Source: Marinobacter alexandrii (GTDB lineage Bacteria > Bacteroidota > Bacteroidia > Cytophagales > Cyclobacteriaceae). Taken from it: a DNA stretch of 64,000 bases. Below the pieces are notes generated by a model, which worked only from the letters and a program-made list of their open reading frames with translations, had not been told where the DNA came from and did no database searches. The stretch is from NCBI GenBank assembly GCA_039984955.1, contig JBDWTN010000007.1:3108501-3172500 (forward strand), written 5' to 3'. Shown one piece after another: positions 28,501 to 38,648 of the stretch; position 1 is the first letter of the stretch, and every line of letters begins with the position of its first letter. The translations under genes were made by a program, and so were the position numbers.

Positions 28501-29377
28501 TTTAATTATAGAAAATTGGGTTACTGATGGTAATATCAATGACTTAGTCTTCATGTTGATTAAAAACTACATGGGACATAGAAATGATATCGCAGGACAT
28601 TTCAAAAGGGAGAGATTCACACTTGAAGTAGGAGATGAACTACCTGCTGGTATTGTTCAATTAGCTAAAGTTTATGTAGCTAAGAAACGTAAGCTTCAGG
28701 TTGGTGATAAGATGGCTGGACGTCACGGAAACAAAGGGGTTGTAGCGAAGATTGTCCGTGAGGAAGATATGCCATTTATGGAAGATGGAACTCCAGTGGA
28801 TATTGTATTGAACCCTCTTGGTGTGCCATCGAGGATGAATATTGGTCAAATTTATGAGACAGTACTCGGATGGGCTGGATTGAAATTAGGTAGGAAATAT
28901 GCGACTCCAATTTTTGATGGAGCTTCTGAAGAAGAAGTTCAGAATGAATTGAAAGAAGCAGGACTGCCAAACTTCGGTAGAACTTATCTATATGATGGGC
29001 TTTCAGGTGAACGATTCGATCAGCCAGTAACGGTTGGTGTGATATACATGCTGAAACTAGGTCACTTGGTTGATGATAAGATGCATGCAAGAAGTATCGG
29101 ACCATACTCACTTATCACTCAGCAACCACTTGGAGGTAAGGCACAGTTTGGAGGTCAGCGTTTTGGAGAGATGGAGGTATGGGCATTGGAAGCATTCGGT
29201 GCAGCCAACGTTCTTCAAGAAATCCTAACCATAAAATCTGATGATGTAATTGGTAGAGCAAAAGCTTATGAAGCAATCGTGAAAGGCGAGAACATGAATA
29301 AGCCAAACATTCCAGAATCATTCAATGTATTGATACATGAATTGAGAGGTTTGGCTCTAGAAATTACTTTGGACTAA
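25508..29377 (+). CDS. rpoB: DNA-directed RNA polymerase subunit beta
   Basis: 1289 residues. This is the catalytic half of RNA polymerase with beta-prime. The start is a TTG at 25508: no in-frame ATG lies nearby and [20 protein letters not shown] fits the family N-terminus. The rifampicin pocket is intact (QLSQFMDQ at 470-477, H486, S491; equivalents of E. coli D516, H526 and S531 are D476, H486, S491), predicting sensitivity. The active-site-facing [12 protein letters not shown] begins at 1066. The C-terminus ends in the shelf/clamp helix [15 protein letters not shown]. It is followed by a hairpin and rpoC. Confidence 0.98.
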   Translation: MANNNNKRINFSSIKSVIDYPDFLDVQLKSFVDFFQLDTPAERKEGEGLYKVFMENFPITDSRENFVLEFVDYTVDPPKYSIQECIERGLTYSVPLKAKLRLLCNDEENEDFETIEQEVFLGNIPYMTEKGSFVINGAERVIVSQLHRSPGVFFAQSKHTNGTLLYSARIIPFKGSWIEFATDVNNVMYAYIDRKKKFPITTLLRSIGYGSDKEILDLFGLSEEIEATEKDLKKVIDRRLAARVLRTWTEDFVDEDTGEVVSIDRNEVVLERDSIISEDDIQTIIDSGSKSIIVHRKDVNIAEYSIVYNTLQKDNSNSEKEAVEQIYRQLRNTEAPDEQTARDIITSLFFSDKRYDLGEVGRYRINKKLGIDTDWDRRVLTTEDIILIVKYLIGLINSKAVVDDIDHLSNRRVRTVGEQLYSQFGVGLARMARTIRERMNVRDNEDFKPVDLINARTLSSVINSFFGTNQLSQFMDQTNPLAEVTHKRRMSALGPGGLSRERAGFEVRDVHYTHYGRLCTIETPEGPNIGLISSLCVHAKVNQMGFIETPYREVGKGTVDMSGTVKYLTAEEEDTHNIAQANAPLSDKGKFLNDKIKARFEGDFPLCSEDEVSYMDVAPNQIVSVAASMIPFLEHDDANRALMGSNMQRQAVPLMRPQAPIVGTGLEERVALDSRALVRAEKDGVIEYVDATKIIVKYDLDSDEQIITFNDSVVTYDLVKFRRTNQDTCINLKPIVQKGEKVDQGQALCDGFATEEGELALGINMQVAFMPWQGYNFEDAIVISERVVREDIFTSIHIDEFELEVRDTKRGEEELTSEIPNVSEEAVKNLDENGIIRTGAEIKEGDILIGKITPKGESDPTPEEKLLRAIFGDKAGDVKDASLKASPSLKGVVIDTKLFSRPKKDKDVRARAKKEVELLKNRYSQQLTEARSTMIDKIATLLEGKTCQGIKHKFGEEVVSKGVKFSKKNIEANLFPPKNKYRDESNYNVPEEANLISDLIIENWVTDGNINDLVFMLIKNYMGHRNDIAGHFKRERFTLEVGDELPAGIVQLAKVYVAKKRKLQVGDKMAGRHGNKGVVAKIVREEDMPFMEDGTPVDIVLNPLGVPSRMNIGQIYETVLGWAGLKLGRKYATPIFDGASEEEVQNELKEAGLPNFGRTYLYDGLSGERFDQPVTVGVIYMLKLGHLVDDKMHARSIGPYSLITQQPLGGKAQFGGQRFGEMEVWALEAFGAANVLQEILTIKSDDVIGRAKAYEAIVKGENMNKPNIPESFNVLIHELRGLALEITLD

Positions 29378-29396
29378 TTAATTATTGAAAATCATT

Positions 29397-29425
29397 CTCC
29401 CGACTGAAACGTCGGGAGGCTTTAT
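29397..29425 (+). terminator. Hairpin between rpoB and rpoC
   Basis: CTCCCGAC (29397-29404) pairs perfectly with GTCGGGAG (29411-29418) around TGAAAC. GCTTTATT follows, not a pure T-run. It may act as a weak attenuator or an RNA processing/stability hairpin rather than a full stop, since rpoC must be expressed. Confidence 0.5.
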
Positions 29426-29436
29426 TGATATACAAC

Positions 29437-32400
29437 ATGGCGTTCAGAAAAAACAAAAAAATTCACAACGACTTCTCTAAAGTTACGATCAGTCTAGCTT
29501 CTCCAGAATCAATTCTGGAAAGCTCGCATGGTGAAGTAACTCAGCCAGAAACCATTAACTACAGGACCTATAAGCCTGAAATGGGTGGCCTTTTCTGTGA
29601 GCGAATTTTCGGTCCAGTAAAAGATTGGGAATGTCATTGTGGTAAATACAAAAGAATCCGATATAAAGGTATTATTTGCGACAGGTGTGGGGTTGAGGTA
29701 ACCGAGAAAAAGGTTCGAAGAGAGCGAATGGGCCATATCGAATTGGTAGTACCAGTAGCGCATATTTGGTACTTCAAGTCTTTACCTAATAAGATTGGAT
29801 ACCTACTTGGTGTACCAACCAAGAAGCTTGATCAAATCATTTATTACGAACGATATATCGTAATTCAACCAGGAGCGAAGGAAGAAGACGGAATAGCGAG
29901 GCTAGATTTCCTTACTGAGGAAGAATATCTTGATATTCTTGACAAACTTCCGAGAGAGAATCAGCTATTAGATGATGATGATCCAAACAAATTCATAGCT
30001 AAGATGGGTGCAGATGCATTAGAAATGCTTTTGGCTCGAACGAAACTAGATGAACTTTCTTACGAGCTAAGACATCAAGCTGCTACGGATACATCTCAGC
30101 AGAGAAAAGCGGAGGCCCTTAAGCGATTAAGAGTAGTTGAAGCTTTTAGAGATGCTAAAACTCGTATTGATAATAGACCTGAATGGATGATCGTGAAGAT
30201 GGTGCCTGTAATTCCACCAGAATTACGCCCATTGGTACCACTAGATGGAGGTCGATTCGCAACTTCTGATTTAAATGATCTCTATAGAAGAGTAATTATC
30301 AGAAACAATCGTCTGAAGAGACTTATTGATATTAAAGCGCCAGAAGTAATTCTTAGAAATGAGAAAAGAATGCTTCAGGAAGCTGTTGATTCACTTTTCG
30401 ATAACTCCAGAAAAGTAAATGCTGTAAGATCTGATGGAAACAGAGCACTTAAATCTTTGAGTGATATGCTTAAAGGTAAACAAGGTCGATTCCGTCAAAA
30501 CTTATTAGGTAAAAGGGTTGATTATTCTGGTCGATCAGTGATCGTAGTAGGACCTGAATTGAAAATGCATGAGTGCGGACTGCCTAAGAATATGGCAGCT
30601 GAGCTATTCAAGCCTTTTATTATAAGAAAGCTGATTGAGCGTGGAATCGTTAAAACAGTTAAATCTGCGAAGAAAATAGTTGATAGAAAAGATCCCGTAG
30701 TTTGGGATATTCTTGAAAACGTGTTGAAAGGCCATCCTGTTCTATTGAATAGAGCTCCTACGCTTCACAGACTTGGTATTCAAGCTTTCCAACCAAAACT
30801 AATTGAAGGAAAAGCAATTCAACTTCACCCTCTTGCATGTACAGCATTCAACGCCGATTTTGATGGTGATCAAATGGCGGTACACGTACCTCTAGGACAC
30901 GAAGCAATATTAGAAGCGTCATTATTGATGCTTTCTTCTCACAACATCTTGAACCCTGCTAACGGTGCTCCAATTGCAGTACCCTCTCAGGACATGGTAT
31001 TGGGACTTTACTATATCACAAAAGGTAGAAGAAGCACTGATAAGGAGAAAGTGGTTGGAGAAGGACGAATCTTCTACTCTCATGAAGAAGTAATCATTGC
31101 CTTAAATGAGAAACAAGTTTCTCAGCATGCTTACATCAAGGTGAGAACTCAAGTAAGAAATGACAAAGGAGAATTAGAAACAAAGATTATTGAAACAGTA
31201 GCTGGAAGAGTTCTATTCAATGAATCAGTACCAACTGAGGTAGGTTTTGTTGATGAACTTCTTACAAAGAAAAAGCTTCAGAAAATTATCTCTGGTGTTT
31301 TCAAGATCGTAGGAATGGCTAAAACAGCTCACTTCCTAGATGATATCAAAGCACTTGGATTCCAGATGGCCTACAAAGGAGGTCTTTCTATGGGACTGGA
31401 TAACATAAACGTTCCTGCTGAGAAAGAGAAATTAGTAGCACAGGCAAAAGAGGAAGTAGATGCTGTATGGCAAAACTACCTTATGGGATTGATCACGGAC
31501 AATGAGCGTTACAACCAGGTAATTGATATCTGGACAAGAACGAACACGATGTTGACCAATTCCTTGATGAAGCAGATGGAAGAAGATGATCAAGGTTTCA
31601 ACTCAATCTACATGATGATGCACTCCGGTGCTAGGGGATCTAGAGAGCAGATTCGTCAGCTTGGAGGAATGAGAGGACTGATGGCTAAGCCACAGAAAAA
31701 CCTTCAGGGATCGGTAGGTGAGATTATTGAAAATCCGATTCTGTCCAACTTTAAAGAAGGACTTGATGTAATAGAGTACTTCATTTCGACTCACGGTGCG
31801 AGAAAAGGTCTTGCAGATACAGCATTGAAAACCGCGGATGCGGGTTACCTAACAAGAAGACTTGTAGATGTTGCTCAGGATGTTGTGATCAACGAAGATG
31901 ATTGTGGAACATTAAGAGGACTTTCTGTTTCAGCATTAAAAGACAATGAAGAAGTAGTTGAAGCACTTTCTGAAAGAATTCTAGGAAGAGTATCAGTACA
32001 TGATATTTACGATCCAATCACAGAAGAATTAGTGATTGAGGCAGGAGCTGAGTTCACGGAAGAGATTTCTGATTATATAGATCAATCCAGTATTGAAGAA
32101 GTTGAAATCAGATCAGTATTGACTTGTGAAACTCGTCAAGGAGTATGTGCCAAGTGTTACGGAAGAAACCTTTCTTCAGGTAGAATGTCACATGTTGGTG
32201 AGTCAGTAGGAGTAATTGCTGCTCAATCAATTGGTGAGCCAGGAACACAGCTTACACTAAGAACCTTCCACGTAGGGGGTACCGCTTCAAACATTGCTGT
32301 AGATGCAAATATCAAAGCGAAGTTTGATGGTGTGATTGAATTTGATGAGCTCAGAACTGTGAAATCAACCGATGACGAGGGTAATAAGCTTGAGGTTGTA

Positions 32401-33747
32401 ATGGGTCGATCTGGTGAACTGAAAATCTTAGATGCTAAGAAAGAAAAAGTATTGATTTCCAATCACGTACCTTATGGAGCAATCCTTAAGGTAAAAGACG
32501 GTGGTAAAGTGGCTAAAGGCGATGAGCTTTGTTACTGGGATCCTTACAATGCTGTTATCATGTCTGAATTTGATGGAACGGCTTCATTTGATTCAATCAT
32601 TGAAGGTATTACGTTCAAAGAGGAATCAGATGAACAAACGGGTCACAGAGAAAAGGTAATTATTGACACAAAGGATAAGACCAAAAACCCGGCTATTGAA
32701 ATCGTTGGTAAGGATGGTTCTACAGAAAAAGGATATAACATTCCAGTCGGAGCTCACTTGTCAGTAAACGAAGGAGATAAAATTAAAGCCGGACAGGTTT
32801 TAGCTAAAATCCCAAGGAAAACGGGTAAATCCAGAGATATTACCGGAGGTCTTCCAAGAGTAACTGAGCTTTTCGAAGCAAGAAACCCTTCTAATCCAGC
32901 AGTAGTAAGTGAGATAGATGGAGTAGTTGAATACGGTGGTATCAAGCGTGGTAACAGAGAAATATACATCGAGTCAAAAGACGGTGTGAAGAAGCGTTAT
33001 ATGGTGCCGCTTTCAAAGCATATTCTTGTTCAGGATAACGATTACGTTAGAGCAGGAGATGCACTTTCCGATGGTGCGATTACACCAGCGGACATCTTGA
33101 AGATTAAAGGTCCTACAGCCGTTCAGGAATACTTAGTGAATGAAATTCAGGAAGTGTACCGATTGCAGGGAGTGAAGATAAACGATAAGCATATTGAAGC
33201 GATTGTTCGTCAGATGATGCAAAAAGTGGTGATTGAGAATCCAGGAGATACTAGCTTCTTAACTAATCAGTTAGCTGATCGTTTCGTTTTCATGGAAGAA
33301 AATGACAACATCCTTGACAAGAAGGTTGTTGTGGAGCCAGGGGATTCTTCAAACTACAAAGCAGGACAGATTATTGATGCAAGAAGCCTGAGAGATGAAG
33401 TCTCTAGCTTAAAGCGTCGTGATCTAAAGGCGATGGTAACAAGAGATGCAGAGCCAGCCACAGGTAAGCCAACCCTTCAGGGAATTACGCAAGCATCACT
33501 TGGAACAGAAAGCTTTATTTCAGCTGCATCATTCCAGGAGACTACCAAAGTATTGAGTGAAGCTTCCATCAAAGGGAAAGCAGATACATTGATGGGTCTA
33601 AAGGAAAACGTAATTGTAGGTCACCTTATCCCAGCAGGTACTGGAGTAAGAAAGCATCAAGATTATATCGTGAACTCTCAGGAGGAATTCGATAAGTTGG
33701 TGTCTTCGAAAGAAGAGTTCGAATCTAAAGAGGTGGAAGAAGCCTAA
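29437..33747 (+). CDS. rpoC: DNA-directed RNA polymerase subunit beta-prime
   Basis: 1436 residues from ATG 29437 ([13 protein letters not shown]); the frame extends 4 codons upstream without an ATG. The zinc-ribbon cysteines are C66, C68, C81 and C84. The Mg-binding active site NADFDGDQM spans 472-480. The second zinc site is seen in [20 protein letters not shown]. The trigger loop region is near [16 protein letters not shown], and the C-terminal [20 protein letters not shown] is conserved. It forms the core polymerase with rpoB and rpoA of this window. Confidence 0.99.
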   Translation: MAFRKNKKIHNDFSKVTISLASPESILESSHGEVTQPETINYRTYKPEMGGLFCERIFGPVKDWECHCGKYKRIRYKGIICDRCGVEVTEKKVRRERMGHIELVVPVAHIWYFKSLPNKIGYLLGVPTKKLDQIIYYERYIVIQPGAKEEDGIARLDFLTEEEYLDILDKLPRENQLLDDDDPNKFIAKMGADALEMLLARTKLDELSYELRHQAATDTSQQRKAEALKRLRVVEAFRDAKTRIDNRPEWMIVKMVPVIPPELRPLVPLDGGRFATSDLNDLYRRVIIRNNRLKRLIDIKAPEVILRNEKRMLQEAVDSLFDNSRKVNAVRSDGNRALKSLSDMLKGKQGRFRQNLLGKRVDYSGRSVIVVGPELKMHECGLPKNMAAELFKPFIIRKLIERGIVKTVKSAKKIVDRKDPVVWDILENVLKGHPVLLNRAPTLHRLGIQAFQPKLIEGKAIQLHPLACTAFNADFDGDQMAVHVPLGHEAILEASLLMLSSHNILNPANGAPIAVPSQDMVLGLYYITKGRRSTDKEKVVGEGRIFYSHEEVIIALNEKQVSQHAYIKVRTQVRNDKGELETKIIETVAGRVLFNESVPTEVGFVDELLTKKKLQKIISGVFKIVGMAKTAHFLDDIKALGFQMAYKGGLSMGLDNINVPAEKEKLVAQAKEEVDAVWQNYLMGLITDNERYNQVIDIWTRTNTMLTNSLMKQMEEDDQGFNSIYMMMHSGARGSREQIRQLGGMRGLMAKPQKNLQGSVGEIIENPILSNFKEGLDVIEYFISTHGARKGLADTALKTADAGYLTRRLVDVAQDVVINEDDCGTLRGLSVSALKDNEEVVEALSERILGRVSVHDIYDPITEELVIEAGAEFTEEISDYIDQSSIEEVEIRSVLTCETRQGVCAKCYGRNLSSGRMSHVGESVGVIAAQSIGEPGTQLTLRTFHVGGTASNIAVDANIKAKFDGVIEFDELRTVKSTDDEGNKLEVVMGRSGELKILDAKKEKVLISNHVPYGAILKVKDGGKVAKGDELCYWDPYNAVIMSEFDGTASFDSIIEGITFKEESDEQTGHREKVIIDTKDKTKNPAIEIVGKDGSTEKGYNIPVGAHLSVNEGDKIKAGQVLAKIPRKTGKSRDITGGLPRVTELFEARNPSNPAVVSEIDGVVEYGGIKRGNREIYIESKDGVKKRYMVPLSKHILVQDNDYVRAGDALSDGAITPADILKIKGPTAVQEYLVNEIQEVYRLQGVKINDKHIEAIVRQMMQKVVIENPGDTSFLTNQLADRFVFMEENDNILDKKVVVEPGDSSNYKAGQIIDARSLRDEVSSLKRRDLKAMVTRDAEPATGKPTLQGITQASLGTESFISAASFQETTKVLSEASIKGKADTLMGLKENVIVGHLIPAGTGVRKHQDYIVNSQEEFDKLVSSKEEFESKEVEEA

Positions 33748-33751
33748 GATT

Positions 33752-34087
33752 ATGAGCGAAGATCAGAAAAAGAAAGACGATAAAAATCCAAATAATCAGA
33801 TCAACATAGAGCTCTCGGAAGAAATTGCCGAGGGTGTCTATGCCAATCTGGCGATGATTGCTCATTCGAGTAGTGAATTTGTTATTGACTTTATTCGACT
33901 GATGCCAGGGGTACCGAAGGCGAAAGTGAAATCGCGCATTGTGGTAACGCCAGAACATGCGAAACGACTTTTAAACGCACTTCAGGATAATATTCAGAAG
34001 TATGAAGCCACTTTTGGTGAGGTAAAGCAAACTGAAGAATCACCAAAATTCCCATTGAATTTTGGTGGCACCATGGGTGAAGCTTAA
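33752..34087 (+). CDS. DUF3467 family protein
   Basis: 111 residues. Sequences such as INIELSEEIAEGVYANLAMI, HSSSEFVIDFIRLMPGVPKA and RIVVTPEHAKRLLNALQDN match the DUF3467 family, small cytosolic proteins of unknown function. It starts 4 bases after rpoC, a placement I know from other Bacteroidota, so a link with transcription is possible but unproven. A strong terminator follows. Confidence 0.85.
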   Translation: MSEDQKKKDDKNPNNQINIELSEEIAEGVYANLAMIAHSSSEFVIDFIRLMPGVPKAKVKSRIVVTPEHAKRLLNALQDNIQKYEATFGEVKQTEESPKFPLNFGGTMGEA

Positions 34088-34110
34088 CATTTAGGGTGAA
34101 ATAATTAGCG

Positions 34111-34139
34111 AAGGGTAGCTGAAAGGCTACCCTTTTTTG
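34111..34139 (+). terminator. Terminator of the secE-rpoC unit
   Basis: AAGGGTAGC (34111-34119) pairs with GCTACCCTT (34126-34134) and runs into TTTTTT. A textbook intrinsic terminator 24 bases after the DUF3467 gene. Confidence 0.9.
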
Positions 34140-34180
34140 TTCCTATTGTTTACTCACTCAGCAAAACTTACGATCCACCC

Positions 34181-34423
34181 TTGAAAAGCTACCATTTGTT
34201 CATTTACCAATATTTTCAGCATATACGATTGTCTCAAGTGGTAGATGCCTTTTTTACAGAAGAAGGAGCTTATCCTGACATGCAAATCGTATGGTCTTCA
34301 AAAGATCATGCAACAAGTGTTGTACCATTGTTGGTGCAAGGGCCAGGAGCAAATTACTTTGCTGATGTACAACGAAACTGGCAAATAGGAACACATCTTA
34401 AAAGTATAATTAGGAAGAACTAA
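34181..34423 (+). pseudogene. Remnant of an alkaline phosphatase C-terminus
   Basis: About 80 codons. The last 45 residues (QIVWSSKDHATSVVPLLVQG, then PGANYF and NWQIG) resemble the metal-binding C-terminal part of alkaline phosphatases, where an HT..PVP..AYGPGA..F....NT.IG pattern ends the protein. Nothing of the N-terminal catalytic part is present upstream, and the first 30 residues do not fit. I read it as a decayed gene end. A short unrelated gene is the alternative. Confidence 0.45.
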
Positions 34424-34455
34424 AAAGCATATCCAACCAACGCAACATTATCTCC

Positions 34456-34500
34456 CCTCAGAGTCGTTATAGAGAAGTGTTGAAAGTACTGACTCTGAGG
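34456..34500. repeat. Inverted repeat, 10-bp perfect arms
   Basis: CCTCAGAGTC (34456-34465) and GACTCTGAGG (34491-34500) are perfect complements around 25 bases. It directly adjoins the REP-like element at 34506, so the two may form one composite repeat. Confidence 0.5.
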
Positions 34501-34505
34501 AAACC

Positions 34506-34533
34506 CTGCTAACTCGCGTTTCAACGCGTGCAA
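34506..34533. repeat. REP-like palindrome 4
   Basis: TGCTAACT precedes the stem CGCGTT/AACGCG (34514-34519, 34522-34527), followed by TGCAATAA. Same layout as the copies at 13152 and 17304, with changed but compensating stem bases. Confidence 0.55.
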
Positions 34534-34680
34534 TAAGTCAGTAATTGTATCTTAGACCATGTCAAAAAAGACCCACTAGCTTTAATCTGAATCATTAACT
34601 ATACCCTGTAGACAGTTTGTAGATCTCAAAATTTGTATGACACTTTCCTTAATTACATATTTGATTAGAATACTCAAATT

Positions 34681-35037
34681 ATGGCAAAGTGTGTTATTAT
34701 AGTTTTTTTTGCTTCCATAGGATTCTCTATCAAAGCACAAACAATACATCGGATCACCGTTGCAATTAATCAAGGCGCTGACTGTCCCATTACTGGCTTG
34801 AGCCAATCTGATGTCTTTGCAGTTTATCCCAATCCGGCAGCTACCTCTTTCACCATCCAATCTTCAATCAGAGAAGCTGAAATCAAACTAATAGATCTTA
34901 ATGGAAGAAAAGTGAGGTCGGCGAAGATGACAGATGGAGAGTTGAAGGTAGATGTCTTGGATTTGCCGAAAGGGATTTACATTATCCGTTTTGAGTATCA
35001 GTCAGGATCAGATCGCATTAAAATCAGAATACAATGA
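34681..35037 (+). CDS. Mini T9SS cargo: signal peptide plus sorting domain
   Basis: 118 residues. A signal peptide spans 1-19 (cleaved after IKAQ). Only about 26 residues follow before a complete type A T9SS C-terminal domain at about 46-118: VYPNPAATSF, IKLIDLNGRKV, LDLPKGIYIIRFE, IKIRIQ. There is thus almost no passenger. Its stop overlaps the ATG of the next gene (ATGA), implying coupled translation with the G8 protein, which lacks a sorting domain. It might be the remnant of a larger cargo or a separate sorting/anchoring partner; both are inferences. Confidence 0.7.
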   Translation: MAKCVIIVFFASIGFSIKAQTIHRITVAINQGADCPITGLSQSDVFAVYPNPAATSFTIQSSIREAEIKLIDLNGRKVRSAKMTDGELKVDVLDLPKGIYIIRFEYQSGSDRIKIRIQ

Positions 35038-37973
35038 GAAAAGATTTCAAATACCTCATAGCTTTGATTTTGATCCTCTCCATGGGGCTTGCATTTAGCC
35101 AACAGAATCTCTCTGTTGCACTAGAAGATAAAATAGTGTTAACTGGGGACACCTACCGTGGTACTATCCAGTGGCAGTCCTCCAACGATGGCATAGAATG
35201 GACAGATTACAATGGAGGGACAATCAACGGATTAGAAGTTGTGATTGGCCAAGAGCTTACATACTATCGGGCACGTGTAGAAGAGGAAGGATGTGACGAC
35301 CCCCACTTTTCAGAGATAGTCGAAGTTCAATCCACCACAATCACCAAGCTTTGGTCAGACCCTGCCACCTGGGGAGATGCAGGTAAGCCACAAGAAGGAG
35401 AAGAAGTGACAATCGCTGCGGGTAATTACATCATTCTGGATGAAACACCACCTAACCTTGGAGGGCTATTGATCAATGGGGCTTTATCATTCGATCGAAA
35501 AGATCTGTCGCTGACCAGTGAGTGGATTGTTGTCAATGGAACACTTCGGGTAGGCACTACAGAGAACCCATTTGCTCAAAAAGCCACTATCACATTAAAT
35601 GACCAAGATACAGAAGCAGAAGTCATGAACATGGGCACCAGAGGTATCATGGTCATGACTGGAAACTTAGAATTGCATGGAGCATCACCAGAGGTGATTT
35701 GGACAAAGATCAATGCTCACGGAGAAGCTGGCGCCACCACCCTTTCGTTGATTGAAGAAGTAGATTGGCAAGCCAATGACGAAGTAGTAATTGCGCCCAC
35801 TGATTATTATGAAGCAGGCCTTGGAGTATCAGTCACCCAAAAGGTAGCATTAGGAGGAGTAGATGGAGCTGTTATTTCACTCGCCGAAGGACTAAATGCT
35901 CATCGCTGGGGTTTGCTACAGTACCCAACATCTGATGGTATGAGTCTTTCTTCCGTAGGACTAGTAGCCCCTCCATTACCAAATGCTGGTGATGACATCA
36001 CCCCGTTAGTGTTAGATGAACGAGCTGAAGTAGGAAACTTGACACGAAACATTGTCATACAGTCCGCCGATGACGAACTGTGGGCCCAGGGTTTTGGAGC
36101 TCACACCATGATTATGCCTTCAGCCACCGCGCATGTAGAAGGAGTAGAATTTAAAAGAGCTGGGCAAAGTGGTAGACTCAGGAGGTACCCATTTCACTGG
36201 CACATGCTCAGCTATAACGGTACAGCTACTTTAGATGATGCTACCGGACAGTACTTTCGAAGCAATACCATTAATAGTTCAGCCAATCGTGGCATTGTTA
36301 TTCATGGTACAAATGGAGTGTTAGTTCAAAACAACATAGTCTACGATGTAAGAGGCCATGGACTATTCACAGAAGATGCCGTCGAGCGAAGAAATGTTAT
36401 TGATGGAAATTTAATCTTGCATGTAAGAAACCCTGAATGGGGGAGCCAATTAATGATGCATGAAATAGGAGATTTTGGATCCTCTGGATTCTGGATCGCT
36501 AACCCTGATAATATTGTTACTAACAATACAGCGGCAGATTGTCAAACATTTGGTTTTTGGCTGGCCTTTCCAATACGCCCTTTCGGATTAAGTAATGAAG
36601 TTCTGAATGAAGATGGAATACTCATGCGTCCCAATCGCCTGGAATTTGGAATCTTCGATAATAACACGGCGCATTCTAATAGGAATGATGGCTTACATAT
36701 AGATGATCCACAAACAGATGAAGAGGGAAATACTTTCCCACTTCAATATTGGTCGACCACAGATGGACGAACAGATGTTCATACAAATTCCTTCGAAAAC
36801 CTGAGGAGGTTTGCTCTTTCGAGAATAAAGACATGGAAAAACATGGACAATGGCTCTTGGGATCGTGGTGTATGGACAGATATGTATGAATTTGTCTCAG
36901 CAGATAATTGTGGACGTTTCTTTGCTGGATCTGGATCTGATGGAGTAATAGAAAGAAGCCTCATCGTAGGCACAAGCCTCAACTTCCTGATGAACGGAAC
37001 AGGTAGGCCTGAAATTGCTGATTTCCAATTCAATCCCTCCTCGGCACCAACAGCCTTTGCGACTTATCACAGTGCGTTTAGTATGAGAAACAATGTGGTG
37101 GTCAATTTCCAAGTGACTGAACATGACCGTGCAGGGGTCTTTGCCACGGATGATTACTATTTCCGTCCGGTAGATAAAGGACAACTGAGAAATTATGACA
37201 ACCTACTTGTGGAATCAGACCCAGGTGTAAAGTTGAGAGCCACGAGCCCATACTTCACACTAGCTAGTGCTTTGTGGGATCCCTATGGACATTGGGGGCC
37301 AGAAGAAAATTACCTTGTCTACGATGATCCGTTCCTTACTTATGGAAAGACGGTGACCATACCTGCACTTGGTGCTGAAGTGGTTGGAGGTGTCAGCGTT
37401 TCTGGACCTTTCTATGGTTTCTTAGGATTCGTTCTGCATGGAGTAGGACCAAATCCACCTCAAAATTTCAACTTTGAAGACTTCATGGCCATCCACGTGG
37501 ATCGGTATGACCCTTCTGATCTTTCTTCGCCCATTGGCACATGGGATGTAACCACCTCCCAACCGGAATGGGCACTTAACCATATGAGAGATTTTGCCAC
37601 AAGCCCAGACGGAGTATACGAATTAACCTTTCCAGATGAGATCATAGATCCAACAAACTTCAACATGGAAGTGGAGAGCATGAATGAAGAAACAGATTTG
37701 CAAGTGCTTGGAATCCAATTCGACGGCACCATCGATCCCGTAGTTTTTCTTCAGCAAATAAGTAATACAGCTAATTTTCATGTCTATACGATGATGAATT
37801 CACTCCAAGAGGTAATGGATTCGAATGGAGAAGCTTGGTGGCAAGACAAATCCAACAATCGTGTTTGGGTTAAAATACGTGGAGGTAGATGGGTTGCCAC
37901 ACCAAATGACGAAGGAGAATTCGAGGCAGAAGCAAACGAAACCATGAACTTAGTCATCAGAGCGGCTAATTAG
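35034..37973 (+). CDS. Exported G8-domain, right-handed beta-helix protein (CEMIP/TMEM2-like architecture)
   Basis: 979 residues. A signal peptide ends near residue 22 (LAFSQ), followed by an Ig-like segment to about 95. Residues about 105-195 match the G8 domain: W..PATWG, a GEEVTIAAGNYIILDE stretch, LLINGALSFD, VVNGTLRVGTTENPF. A long beta-helix follows, with repeats such as NTINSSANRGIVIHGTNGVL, VQNNIVYDVRGHGLFTEDAV and NNTAHSNRNDGLHID. The same order occurs in animal CEMIP and TMEM2, which act on hyaluronan, so a polysaccharide-binding or depolymerising role is plausible but not shown. No T9SS sorting domain is visible. It overlaps the mini sorting-domain gene by 4 bases. Confidence 0.75.
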   Translation: MRKDFKYLIALILILSMGLAFSQQNLSVALEDKIVLTGDTYRGTIQWQSSNDGIEWTDYNGGTINGLEVVIGQELTYYRARVEEEGCDDPHFSEIVEVQSTTITKLWSDPATWGDAGKPQEGEEVTIAAGNYIILDETPPNLGGLLINGALSFDRKDLSLTSEWIVVNGTLRVGTTENPFAQKATITLNDQDTEAEVMNMGTRGIMVMTGNLELHGASPEVIWTKINAHGEAGATTLSLIEEVDWQANDEVVIAPTDYYEAGLGVSVTQKVALGGVDGAVISLAEGLNAHRWGLLQYPTSDGMSLSSVGLVAPPLPNAGDDITPLVLDERAEVGNLTRNIVIQSADDELWAQGFGAHTMIMPSATAHVEGVEFKRAGQSGRLRRYPFHWHMLSYNGTATLDDATGQYFRSNTINSSANRGIVIHGTNGVLVQNNIVYDVRGHGLFTEDAVERRNVIDGNLILHVRNPEWGSQLMMHEIGDFGSSGFWIANPDNIVTNNTAADCQTFGFWLAFPIRPFGLSNEVLNEDGILMRPNRLEFGIFDNNTAHSNRNDGLHIDDPQTDEEGNTFPLQYWSTTDGRTDVHTNSFENLRRFALSRIKTWKNMDNGSWDRGVWTDMYEFVSADNCGRFFAGSGSDGVIERSLIVGTSLNFLMNGTGRPEIADFQFNPSSAPTAFATYHSAFSMRNNVVVNFQVTEHDRAGVFATDDYYFRPVDKGQLRNYDNLLVESDPGVKLRATSPYFTLASALWDPYGHWGPEENYLVYDDPFLTYGKTVTIPALGAEVVGGVSVSGPFYGFLGFVLHGVGPNPPQNFNFEDFMAIHVDRYDPSDLSSPIGTWDVTTSQPEWALNHMRDFATSPDGVYELTFPDEIIDPTNFNMEVESMNEETDLQVLGIQFDGTIDPVVFLQQISNTANFHVYTMMNSLQEVMDSNGEAWWQDKSNNRVWVKIRGGRWVATPNDEGEFEAEANETMNLVIRAAN

Positions 37974-38194
37974 CAGCGCAATGATTGTCGCCACATTTTC
38001 TTAACTTGTTTTTATACGCAATAATTTAAGAGCAGAGGTCCCTGGAAAACGCAGATAAAGAAATATCTAATAAAATGGATATGCGATTCATGCAATTAAA
38101 TAGCTTTACACCCATCAAAAGAGGCATTATTCGAACTTTTCTGACAGAAAGATTAAAAACCTGAACCAATCATGATTAATTAATCTTCCAATCT

Positions 38195-38244
38195 TTTGAT
38201 ATAATCTCAATATATCTATCTTTGCGTTCCCAAAATTTGGGACG
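38195..38244 (+). promoter_or_regulatory. Promoter of the rpsL-rpsG-fusA-rpsJ unit
   Basis: TTTG (38195-38198), an 18-base spacer and TATCTTTG (38217-38224). It continues CGTTCC, then a palindrome TCCCAAA-A-TTTGGGA (38228-38242) over the expected start site. Confidence 0.65.
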
Positions 38245-38261
38245 ATTAGAAATTATAGCGT

Positions 38262-38636
38262 ATGCCAACTATACAACAATTAGTAAGGAAGGGTAGAAAG
38301 AAGCTGACTTCAAAGTCAAAATCCCCGGCGTTGGACTCATGTCCACAACGAAGAGGTGTGTGTACAAGAGTGTATACAACCACGCCAAAGAAACCTAACT
38401 CAGCAATGAGGAAGGTGGCAAGGGTGCGATTGACAAACGGTAAAGAAGTCAATGCTTATATCCCGGGAGAAGGACACAACCTTCAAGAGCACTCTATTGT
38501 GCTGATCAGAGGTGGTAGAGTAAAAGATTTACCTGGTGTAAGATATCACATCATTAGAGGTGCGTTGGATACGGCTGGCGTAAACGGACGTCTACAAAGA
38601 AGATCTAAATACGGTGCTAAGCGACCGAAAAAATAA
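38262..38636 (+). CDS. rpsL: 30S ribosomal protein S12
   Basis: 124 residues. It lies at the decoding centre. The streptomycin-site motifs [11 protein letters not shown] and [12 protein letters not shown] carry the usual lysines, so no resistance change is visible. It is first gene of the str unit, 38 bases after the -7 box. Confidence 0.98.
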   Translation: MPTIQQLVRKGRKKLTSKSKSPALDSCPQRRGVCTRVYTTTPKKPNSAMRKVARVRLTNGKEVNAYIPGEGHNLQEHSIVLIRGGRVKDLPGVRYHIIRGALDTAGVNGRLQRRSKYGAKRPKK

Positions 38637-38648
38637 TTTTCAGGAGAA

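Larger units (their letters stand above)
34140..34680. other. Intergenic region with gene remnant and palindromes
   Basis: It contains a phosphatase-like relic (34181-34423), a 10-bp inverted repeat (34456-34500) and a REP-like palindrome (34506-34533). No intact gene is visible. This is the left edge of the accessory insert between rpoC and rpsL. Confidence 0.55.

Noticed and set aside
34582-34860. Minus-strand open frame before the mini sorting-domain gene
   Set aside because: It is the antisense of a gene with a clear signal peptide and sorting domain, and shows no motif.
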